A DNA stretch of 64,000 nt from Angiostrongylus vasorum (taxonomy: Eukaryota > Nematoda > Chromadorea > Rhabditida > Metastrongylidae): assembly GCA_018806985.1 (NCBI GenBank), contig JADANN010000311.1:434001-498000 (forward strand), in the 5' to 3' direction. The notes below the pieces were generated by a model, which was not told the origin of the DNA, did no database searches, and saw nothing but the letters and a program-made list of their open reading frames with translations. The position numbers and the translations under genes were made by a program. Below are positions 35,998 through 45,568 of the stretch, piece by piece (position 1 is the stretch's first letter; each line of letters begins with the position of its first letter).

Positions 35998-38900
35998 TTT
36001 TTCGGTTCATGTTTTCTCACTTTTAATGTCGTTTTTTCCTACCTTCCAAGGAAGGGACATATTTTCGAAAACGATCAACGTACTTTGTATAGTAGTTCAT
36101 TCAATATCCCGCTAATGGGAGAGATTCGGATGCCATGTTGTGTGAGTCCAAAGAATGCCTGTATTTGTGCTATGGTGAGCAGTTTTTTTTTTTGCAATTC
36201 TTTCTTTTTTTTGGAAAAAAACATATCTCTGAGTCGTCGTCTGTCTTCACGCTTTCTATTTGTCCAATCAATATATGTCACAAATATTTAGTAACTCACA
36301 GTTACTCTTTCATATGGACTAATTATTTATAATTGTTTGCCGTATATTTGCGACAGCAAAAAAATTTCTATGAGTACTTTGGTAAAGAAATAGGATTGTT
36401 CAGGCTGTTTTCCTATATAATAAAGGATAAGAGAACAAAGTATTTGAGCGTGCATCAAGCCCTTATGGATGAGCCATCGTTTATACTCCAAATTAACATC
36501 GCGAAATGATTGAATGCATATTTGGCGTATACAACTTATGTTGGCTTCCCAAGGTATGAATCCACTATTTGTATGCTCCCAAACAAGTGTGGTAGCAATT
36601 TACTGACTCGAGATAAATACAGTGGTTTGGGCCCCGGGTGCGCAATCGAACCAGACGTTGCTTTCTCTTGCAAGGCGCTGCACAAGCCTCTCTGAATATG
36701 CAACAGCAAAAAATGGCTTCGTGAACAAAAACTTAGAAACTGATTATTTTCTTGCCTTTATATGTTCTTTACGATGTTTTCGTTCCCCGGAAATCAATAG
36801 GTGTTGCTGCGCGACATAATTTGTATGGTGAAATAGATCCAGAAATCTAACGAGCAGAATCATGTCGATACATGTGAACCACAAAAAATTCGCTCATTCA
36901 CGATAAAAATAGTTTAATAAGGCACAAAAGATAAAGTAAAGTATGAAGAGTAATACATGTGTAAAATACAGTTAAGTGGTGAAGAGTTGACCACAGAAGA
37001 AGAGCATAAAGTTTACTAAATGAAGGCAGTCTGAAGACTAGTCGGCCATAACGCCCGTGAGCTGATACGAGCCTGTTTACGAGCAATAATAACTAGTTGG
37101 AGCACGTGTAACGTCACGTTTAGAAATGGTTCGCCTTAGATATAAAGTTGGTGAAACATCGCGCTTCGAGTAAACGTTGACAGTCGTTACTCTGGGTGGC
37201 AGTTCGTTACTAAACTTTTCTGGGAGGGTAAAAACACTGAGTCGATACTTCAGGAAGGTACAATCACCTCTACAGTGTTACTAACGGGACTGAATGGTTG
37301 GCGCATCCTTAAGGGTTTGATCGAAGCCGAGCGTGCGAGTTGCATTTTCACTGTACCAGTTTAAAAACGAATTATCCGTTTTTTTTTTCAGGCTTTCGAA
37401 GCATTAATAATGGCTCAGTCGCTAGTTTTTACAATTGGTTACATATCACAAGGTGAAACTGTATATGATGCTTCGCTTACATTCTTTTCTGAAATTGTTA
37501 GCTGGGAATTTCTTATGCCAATTGTTATCATGCAGGTAATATTTAGAGATATGATGTCTATTTTACCATCGTATTATACGATGGAGAACAATCTTAGTAA
37601 ACTGTGAGTACCACATGGTATTACCTTGAGATTTGCATCTCTAGCAGCTTACAGTATCTCGAATAACTCAGTTTCTAGTGCAGAAGATAGTCTAAAGTGT
37701 GGTAAATGTGGTGTTTTTGTGAAGTTCGGGGTTTATCATCCATTGTCGGAATTTAATGTACTTATCCACGAATGCAAAAGGGCGCGTGTGGCGCCTTGGC
37801 CGGAGGTGCCCTGCAACACACACGTGGAATCGATCCACATGCCCATGGCCCAGCAAGCCTTCCATCCCTCTGGCATCGGCAAATTGGTAAATACTTGTCT
37901 GGAAGGATAGCAGCACTGGCTCGAGCCACCGGTAGGCCACCGCGAGTCATTCTAAAGGCGAGATATGCATGCAGTCACCTCCAACGGTACTCAATGAAGT
38001 AGAATGCATGGCGCATCTCTCAGGGATTGATCAACGCGGAGACCTTTACCCTTTATCCTTTTTATCCACGAACAGCGTTTTTAGCGAAGTGGTCGGAGGC
38101 GCCCTGCAATACACATGGGATCGTTTCCAGCGTCCAAGGCTCACCAAGCCTTCCATCCCTCCCGGGGTGGGCGAATTGGTTTCAGACTTGTGTGGGAGGA
38201 TAGCAGCAATGGCGGGATACATCGGTAGCCTACCACTAATCGTTCTAAAGGCCAGATATGCATCCAGTCATCTCCAAGGATGCCTTATGAAGTCGAATGC
38301 ATGGCGCATCCCTCAGGGATTGATCAACGCCGAGAGCTTTATCCTTTTGTCCTTTTAATGTACTCATCATAAGAAAAATAGAATGTAAAGGCTTTTAACC
38401 ATAATATTGGATATTTGTTTTCCATTAATTCCATTATATGTTGTTCACCGAGTTAAATACTGTCTAAATAAAATAATCTTTTCAGGTAACATTTTTTCTA
38501 ATGAATCTAATTTCATTTTTGGCAATTCGATGTATCGTGCCATACTTTTTGTTGCCATACATAGCAATGTCCGTGTTTTCGCTTTTCATTGCTACAGCTC
38601 TCATTGGAGTTACAAGTGGGTTTCCGTCATTCTACGTCATAAATTCTTACTATGAATTTGTGCTTGTTAGTTAAGAAAAATGTTTGTCGTAAATGGTCTT
38701 TCCATAGATAGTGGAGAGGCCATCTCAGTTATATTGCTTGAATAACACAGTGGTCATCTTTGAAACAAAAAAAAACTATAATTATGGTGAAATTAACCAG
38801 AATTGAACACAGGCTGGATGTCGAAGGCATATACTTCATCACAACGGAAATTTTACAGTTGATCGAATAGTGTGGGTTTTTGGATGGTCATGGCCACCGA

Positions 38901-39082
38901 GCTTACTACTATTGTTATTATTTCTTTACCTAGTGGTGGAGCCATATTTCGTCAGTTTAAAATTATCCGTCTTCAAGTTACTCGTAAAACGGAAGAAGGT
39001 ATGTGAACTAATTTCCCTTCTTTTGTGTCAGACTTTTCACACTCTTAACAAGCTTTACTTTTTCATAACGTTACAGTTGTAA
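35998..39082 (+). CDS. Multi-pass membrane protein, 3' five exons; family not recognised
   Basis: Exons 35998-36174, 37392-37535, 38486-38615, 38859-38998 and 39032-39082 (TAA) join in phases 0, 0, 1, 0 with good acceptors (TTCACTAG, TTTTTTTCAG, CTTTTCAG, TTTTACAG, TTTTGTGTCAG). Together they give about 213 residues. Hydrophobic segments are FFGSCFLTFNVVFSYL, ALIMAQSLVFTIGYI, LMPIVIMQVTFFLMNLI, VPYFLLPYIAMSVFSLFIA and PPSLLLLLLFLYLVVEPYFV, so about five membrane passes. A loop has PCCVSPKNACIC. The C-terminus is basic (KLLVKRKK). A possible first exon is 35536-35593 (MSDQSFYPLEIFVTIFLLL, donor GTGAGT), but it ends in phase 1 and needs an unseen linking exon. A chemoreceptor or transporter are both possible. 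The introns contain SINE-A copies. Confidence 0.55.
36423..36698 (-). repeat. SINE-A, diverged, intronic
   Basis: Blocks AAGCCCTTATGGATGAGCCA, AAATGATTGAATGCATATTT, CCAAACAAGTGTGGTAGCAA, B-box-like GGTTCGATTGC (minus) and GCAGCGCCTTGCAAG run in inverse order. Confidence 0.75.
37195..37345 (+). repeat. SINE-A, partial
   Basis: TTCTGGGAGGGTAAAAACAC, GAGTCGATACTTC, and GGTTGGCGCATCCTTAAGGG to the 3' end. Confidence 0.65.
37777..38067 (+). repeat. SINE-A, full-length (first of two in tandem)
   Basis: The head GGCGCGTGTGGCGCCTTGGC has one A-box change. GGAATCGATCC B-box, TTGTCTGGAAGGATAGCAGC, GAATGCATGGCGCATCTCTC and TTTATCCTTTTTATCC follow. Confidence 0.92.
38083..38360 (+). repeat. SINE-A (second of two in tandem)
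   Basis: Starts GTGGTCGGAGGCGCCCTGCA. The first 16 or so head bases are replaced by unrelated sequence. The body and 3' end are excellent, ending TTTATCCTTTTGTCCTTT. Confidence 0.92.
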
Positions 39083-39460
39083 TTACGTCTATTTTAGTTC
39101 GATTTTTAACTAACTGACCCAATTCAATCAATTCTTAAAATAAATGTGCTTCTGGTATCCACGTTAGTTAATGTCTTCCACAAAGATATACGGTCTTAAT
39201 TTGTTAAAATGAACGCCTTGATTGCCGATACAATGTAAAACGAGAGTTTACTATCAACGAAACGCACAGTCCAAAAATAAATTATGCCATCGAAATAATA
39301 AAACTCTTCGAAAAATAACTCGTGTTATTGTGGCTTCATTCCTAGTATCTGCTAGGAGGACCTCGGTCATTTTACGGTGAAGAGCCTAGACAAAATAAAA
39401 GAGCGGCAACTGCATGTGATGATGTGATGAAGCATCTCTTATCAGCTATCTAAGTCCGCC

Positions 39461-39685
39461 ATGGGGCTTAACCTCTCGGCAAATGAAGACGCAGTCTCAA
39501 GAGAATTTCGTCAATTTCCCATGTGGAATAGTATGACAGTTGCAGAAGTAATTCCAGTAAACCCTAATGATAAGGAACTATATCTCGTTTTACGTAGGCA
39601 AGACAAGAACTGCACCTTCCTGAAAGTGCAATCTATGTGGAGTACCACATTTTTATATTTCACAGGACATCGAATAGAGTACTAA
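39461..39685 (+). CDS. Small ORF with possible trans-splice acceptor
   Basis: An ATG-initiated frame of 74 codons ends at TAA. It starts MGLNLSANEDAVSREFRQFP and continues with hydrophilic, mixed-composition sequence (NPNDKELYLVLRRQDKNCTF). CATCTCTTATCAG lies 15 bases upstream of the ATG and would suit spliced-leader addition. It begins 379 bases after the end of the membrane-protein gene on the same strand. It may be only a first exon. Family unknown. Confidence 0.4.
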   Translation: MGLNLSANEDAVSREFRQFPMWNSMTVAEVIPVNPNDKELYLVLRRQDKNCTFLKVQSMWSTTFLYFTGHRIEY

Positions 39686-39854
39686 GTCCACATTTGAAAA
39701 AAAAACAGTGAGCAATGTATCCTTATTAGTTGTAAGATTCCATATTGTACTGCCAGCAGCACCGGTTTCAGCACACACTAATGAATCATCTTATCAGTTC
39801 ATATAAGATTGAAACTGCTTCAATGTATAACTTTTTATCTGTTTCCTATTTTTA

Positions 39855-39990
39855 TTACATGGCAGGGTATTACGTGAAATAAAACCACAATGATGCTGAG
39901 ATATTGGCAAAACGCGGACCCCAGGCCAGAACTGAGCATCGATTACCCTTTCCGGAAATGTCTCAGCATCACTGAGGTTGCAACTTTTTC
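39855..39990 (-). repeat. SINE-B remnant
   Basis: ATGATGCTGAGATATTGGCA, GGACCCCAGGCCAGA and CCCTTTCCGGAAATG match the inverse SINE-B order. Confidence 0.5.
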
Positions 39991-40204
39991 TTTAAGTAGA
40001 CCATAGGCGTGAATGCTAGAACCAGTATATTTCTCTCTCTTGATGAAAATAAAAATGGGATCAGCTCACGACACTTAGTCAAGCGACATTTAGGAGTTCA
40101 TGGAAAGTTTCTCTAAAAAAATTGTTCCGGGTGATTGCCTCATTGGAGTTGTGCTCCACTGAAAAGGATTCGACTTGATACGACGATTGTGGACCATCGA
40201 ATCG

Positions 40205-40250
40205 GATCTTCGACTCTGATTAAGACAAAGAATTCGAAACGTTAGTCGAA
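40205..40250 (+). ncRNA. Decayed hammerhead-like core
   Basis: CTGATTA (40216-40222) is followed by AGACAAAGAATTC and then GAAACGTTAG (from 40236). One core base differs from CUGANGA and stem II pairs poorly. No Penelope coding sequence is visible nearby, so this is at best a relic. Confidence 0.3.
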
Positions 40251-40724
40251 TAAGCGGCTTCACCAACCTCATGTTAGCTTGAAAACTGCAGAAGGTATTG
40301 GTCCTACTACCTACGTTAAGTGACGGTCGGCTTGGAAAGCCATGATGATAAGACTAAGATGACGAAATAACCTTGGGCAGTCGACTGATGACCGAGATGC
40401 AAACGTGTTTAACTGTCCTGCGAAGCAAGGCCACAGAGAGTGACACTATAAGCACGACACATTTGTCGACCTTCTCATTAAGCTGTTACGAATGGTGATT
40501 TCTTTAAGAAAACAGTTCATTGGCAGTCATGCAGTCATCTCCACAAATGGCTGTTGCAAATGAAAAATGAGTTGGAATAAGTGTTAGGGAAAACGTATGA
40601 AAATATCATGGTATTTGCCCACGTGCATTCAGCAGGGGGATTAAATGGCTTCATAAAATAGGTCTTACACAATATAAATGCAATTATGAGATGGTCGATG
40701 GGTACTGTATCCATGGCAATCTGT

Positions 40725-40860
40725 AAAACCAGAACGATGCTGACACACTCGCAAAACTTGGACCCCAGGCCAGATCGAACCACTATTTTCCTTTCCGGGG
40801 CTCGCGCATTACGTACTGCACCACGGAGGCCTTTGATCTGCGTTTTCCTCAACTAGTTTA
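40725..40860 (-). repeat. SINE-B, tRNA-like head well kept
   Basis: Minus strand: CCTCCGTGGTGCAGTACGTA (A-box region), GTGGTTCGATCTGG (B-box), then CCAAGTTTTGCGAGTG and a hinge TCAGCATCGTT. Confidence 0.65.
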
Positions 40861-41284
40861 CTACCTAACGCTGCCATTAGCATACAACGTTGAAGAAGTT
40901 TTTATCAAGCGTTCATTCGAAAATTCTTTGCCATCATAGGCGTAGGGAAGGTAGGCATAGGTTGATAACTAGTGAAATACACTATGGTTCATTGCTTTTT
41001 CACAGTTGAACTTCAAGGGAATTCTCACCTTGAACTGATTGGTAAATATTACAACAACATAGCTTGCAATTTTAAAATTGATTTTACATGTTTAGGCGGT
41101 CCAGGGCACAACTGAGAAGCCAGCACTGACAGCGAATGATCCAATGGACTCGTACAGTCGTCGATCCACAGTCGTGGTTACTGACGAATTTATTCAACAA
41201 CCTCCTCGCTTCTGATCTCATCCACATATCCATGGGTAATTGAACTTTATAAGTAATAAACTTCACATTTACATGAAACGTCAT

Positions 41285-41570
41285 CTCGTCTGCTGTGAGG
41301 ATCCAGCATTCTTGCATGCGTTCGTTTTTCCTCGCATTCATCATCCATAAAGGTCTTCGAACACTTCGTGTTTTGCTTTGGTTGCTGCTTGAAGATTTCG
41401 CCTCCCATACGAATGTCGTAGAATGCTGTTGGAGTCAAGTATCTTTGCAATCTTGAAGATAGCCGTGCTAAGGCGTTCCCACTTGGACTAGAAGATAGCG
41501 TCGTGGCGGCGAACGAACTACTGCCTTTGCTTCCTGATCGACGGCATCATTAACCGTTGTGCTATCTTTT
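41285..41570 (-). repeat. SINE-C, best copy
   Basis: Minus head GATAGCACAACGGTTAATGA at about 41565, B-box-like AGTTCGTTCGCC, then ACAGCATTCTACGACATTCG, CTTCAAGCAGCAACCAAAGC and CGAAGACCTTTATGGATG. Confidence 0.7.
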
Positions 41571-41639
41571 TCCCTGCCCCTATGTAATCAACGCTGATTG
41601 CTAATTTCAAAAAACAGAGTGCAGATAGAAGGCGGCGGT

Positions 41640-41765
41640 TCACTAATAAGCACAAGACCAAGGTTCAGTGACTCCATGGATCAGCTATGCTAATCATCCC
41701 TTGCTGAATTGTTACCAGACCTGAGTGGAAAGCTACTTGCGATTCATGACGGCCGCAAACTGCCT
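41640..41765 (+). repeat. SINE-A-like remnant
   Basis: AATTGTTACCAGACCTGAGT and GGAAAGCTACTTGCG resemble the middle of SINE-A. The ends are not recognisable. Confidence 0.35.
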
Positions 41766-42210
41766 ATGGTGAACTACTTGGGGCTGCTACTAGTATTCCA
41801 GAATCCCACAGAGAATCTATTCGATTAGAATCCAACGACATTCGTAATGAAAACCAAAGATCTTCAAACAGCAGGCAAAACCACAGGCAAATCAGAGGAC
41901 ATTCATAGATGAAATGAAACGATTCGAATGGATGAAGTGTTGCGATCGATACAGCATGCGATGTCGAATCATGGAAAAAGAAATTCCACGCTTGTTTCAC
42001 ACAGTAACGAAAAAAATTGATTATTATAGGCTTGCTTGTGAAAATTCCCACAATTAGAAAACTTAGTTGTTTCGCATTATGACACAGAATACAAAGATCC
42101 ATGAAACCTATTTTCATTTTGGAATGCCTTCGGAAGATAACTAAAAGCTAAAAACAAGCAAAAATAACCAGAACCATCAGTCTTTTTGTGTAGTGATAGA
42201 ACTATCACGA

Positions 42211-42471
42211 ATGATGGCAAAATTTCAAAAATGCAGATGTCATTTCCTTACAAAGCAGCTACCATGTGAGTGATGGAAGTAGTACGAACGAGTGTAGTAT
42301 CAAGCGTACTGGTACCGTTTACGTTCAGGTACTGAATGCGGTTTTCGCCATGCTCAACACGCCTCATCTCATGTCATTGTTGCAATATATCGCCTCTTCT
42401 TTTCTCTTTGCTTTATGTTTTTTCTTTCATTCATTGCATACAATTTGTTGCTTAAATTTCTTCTGTTGTAA
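42211..42471 (+). CDS. Small Cys-rich membrane protein, two exons
   Basis: Exon 1 42211-42265 (ATG ATG GCA...) ends at GTGAGT. Exon 2 starts at 42329 after TTTACGTTCAG, so the intron is 63 bases, a typical nematode size. The phase-1 join gives a 65-residue protein. The N-terminus carries CRCHFLTKQLPCTECGFRHA, two CxC/CxxC-type pairs that could bind a metal. The rest is one long hydrophobic region (FFSLCFMFFLSFIAYNLLL). TCTTTTTGTGTAG lies 18 bases before the ATG and looks like a trans-splice acceptor. A second frame in exon 2 stays open to 42631, so the reading could be wrong. Family unknown. Confidence 0.45.
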
Positions 42472-42693
42472 TTGTATCTGGAGAGAATTTCATTCGGGTG
42501 TAAATCCTACCAAGATGCTTAAAGAGCCGAGCAAAATTGATAGTTGTTCATCTGACTGGCCAAATATTACTAGTTCTTCAGCGTACTCCAGTACTTGTAA
42601 AATAAATAAAATTTTACGGTTGATGAATTGATTTGTAACTACACTGCGTTCAGTTTCTGCACATTCTCCTTATGTAGTGGTACGTGTTCACAT

Positions 42694-42965
42694 GGGGCGT
42701 GTAGTGTAGTGCTCAGTTATATTCTACTCTGCAATAGACACGTGTTCACTGGTTTAAACGCATACTCTAAGCAAAGGAAGCCCTCCAGTCCTTAGAAATT
42801 GGCAGCAGGCTTTCCTGGAAGCTAAAAATGGTTGGACTGGAACGTTGATAAGCGTTCTTACGTTATTGTACAAGCCAATTATGCATTCATTCACATCTAC
42901 GATACTACGAATAGAGTTGAATGCATGACGCTGCCCAAAGTGGAGTGATTTTACGCCTTTCCACC
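42694..42965 (+). repeat. SINE-A, diverged
   Basis: GGGGCGTGTAGTGTAGTGC head, AAATTGGCAGCAGGCTTTCC, and GAGTTGAATGCATGACGCTG to the 3' end. Confidence 0.7.
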
Positions 42966-43261
42966 TCCAGAGAATCAGCGGACCACCTTAATCTTTATTT
43001 CCGAGTAGAGATGAGCAAAAAAATATATACAAAACAGTACTAAGATTGCAACAGCTATATTACGTGCCGTTGGTCATTGAGATAAAATGATGTGTTCCAT
43101 AGTACTTGGGATTTTAATACGAATATAACCAGACTACCTGCATGAAACTGCTAAAGAGCTTGAAATTTCGAGACACAACGCAAGTGGTAAAACTGTTAGC
43201 AGAAACTGAACTCGCACGAGGTATAGCAAAAGGCTCTGCTTCTATAACTGCTACTAGCATT

Positions 43262-43341
43262 AATATGAATATATACATATGTATATAAATGTATGTGCAT
43301 GTATATATATGTATATACACACGTATACATATGTATATATA
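43262..43341. repeat. ATAC/ATGT low-complexity tract
   Basis: Alternating purine-pyrimidine ATATACATATG-type sequence over about 80 bases, partly self-complementary. It lies just past the 3' end of the integrin-like gene. Confidence 0.8.
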
Positions 43342-43469
43342 AGATTGTAGACAGCGTATGTAAGAGTGAATATTAAGGAACTACGAATTTTCGTTAAAGG
43401 TTTCACAACATTTTAAAAATGGTAGCATCTACACTCACTACATTTTTAACAGAAATTCTCTATTGAAAA

Positions 43470-45498
43470 TTAGATAAGCGCTAATGCGATGAGAGTTGTG
43501 AAGCGCGACACAGATATAATGTATGACGCAGAGGTAGCTTCTTCCGGTGTTCCAGGTTCTGGAGAGTAGTCATTTTCAGTGGTCTCAGGTACCGGAGCTG
43601 TTTTGTCGTCATGCTCAGTCTTTTCATCGGTATCGGCCTTGAGTAGCAGGCATACAGGATTGTAAAGTGAAGAAACAATGAAACGACAAGTTAGTGATAC
43701 GCTTACAGTGTCCTCGACCTTCTCCTCCGCCTCGTTATTTTCACTCGGCCCATCCTCCGGCGTTTCTTGTTTCTCAGGAACGCTTGCTGTTACTGTCTGA
43801 ATCAGTCATACAACGGTTATTTTCGAGCAATAGCATTAGCTTAGGCAGTTTTTAAAATTGACTAGGGTTAAGGCTTAGGGAAAACTTTAGGCGAGGAAAA
43901 AGCAAATCTCTACAGAGAGTACCTCATCGCCCGAGCCACAGAAGGCTCCATTGAACCCTTCATCGCAAACGCATTTCCCACATTTGCAATGACCATTACC
44001 AGAGCATTCAACCTATTGAGAAATTATAAGCAAAAGCATTACAGTTGAAAAATAGTAGAAGATATCATGTTAGTCTTCTTTTTTTCGAGTATTCAATCTG
44101 TTGACTATTCTATTAATTCTTCCCTCACATGTAAGAGGTTCGGTGCTTCGTCTTCTCTCACTTAACATTTCTTAAATAATTTGCCGATAATCAAGAAAAA
44201 TAGAGGCAACTTACTCCATCTTCCATGCATGAATCTGTACTGGTAGTACACGAGCAATCCTCGTATTCCCATCCTTCTTCACATCTGTAAACTGATGAAG
44301 AATCAGCACATCTTAAGACCAAAAATTCAGCGAAAACTAAGTCATCAAAGTCATCAGAGAAATCTTCATGAAAATTTCTCTATCTAAAACTTAGTTTTCT
44401 AATGTATCACTAATATCACAATCAGAGCTAGGTGTCTGACTATTCCTAACATCAATATTCTCGGAAGGACGACTTTATAGATCTCGGCATTAATAATTAA
44501 TTTGTGTACATCTTACTAACTGCCTTTGTTGAGCTGAGGCGAGGTTGGTGTCAGCTGTTGTTATTGTTGTTGTTCGATTGATGGCGTTTCGGCCACTTTT
44601 CCTTCTTCAGAGGCTCGACTTATTTTATGTACTGCTATTTATATCACTCTATGAATTACCTATACTGGTAACCAAGAGATCTACTGTAAAGATAAACACC
44701 ACTTTTGCTTAAAAACTACGACCGTTCTTTTGCGTGTGGGAGCATTCGTGTATAGTTTACGTGGAGTGAGGATTGAAACCCTGTCCAGATCAAAAAAATC
44801 GACGTGAGAAAAGGTACCAGAGCACGTGTGATAGTAAGGCATTAGTATTTTCGATTCATTTTTGGTTTGTTGATATTTATCCGAAAGACTTCAAGAGCTT
44901 TGTTCCTTTACGTTTTTGATTTTTGCGCTAGGGTAGTGACAGTCTCTTCAAAAATATCACAGTTGGCTTTCGTACCCATGTATATCTAAAGGAGCATTTT
45001 GTGAAGTCTTAAGGTTTCGATGTAGATGTTCTTTTATGCGGACATAAAGAAGCGTAACGAGATGTGGTCTTGAAAAATTCTATAGCAGTGATAGAACCCC
45101 CAATCCCACACCGTCGATTAGTCCGCAGCAGCCTCTTTGATCGTTTGTGCAACCTAGGAAATTGTATAATCCGTCCTAGCGACATAGTCAGGGATACCAT
45201 CAGTTTGGGTACAGTATATTTGATACTATGCAAGGTTTCTTCTTTTTCCTAATTGATTTTTTGGTCTGGGTGGGTTTCAGTCGTCATCCTACACAACAAC
45301 AACAACATATCCGTGATCTAACACATTTAAAAACGGTGAGTAGTTTTTAACAAAGAGGCGTTCATTTGTAAAACAGATCTTCACTAGCACTCTAAACAGT
45401 TTACCGAATTACACGGATAGCGTTCCATGAAATACGTCCAGACCCTGAAGAAGGTGAAGTCGTGGAGATGTCAGCGGTCGAATCACAACAACAACAGC

Positions 45499-45568
<70 letters not shown>

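Noticed and set aside
37626..38358. Several frames of 60-130 codons on both strands
   Set aside because: They fall within the two tandem SINE-A copies and have no conserved coding content.
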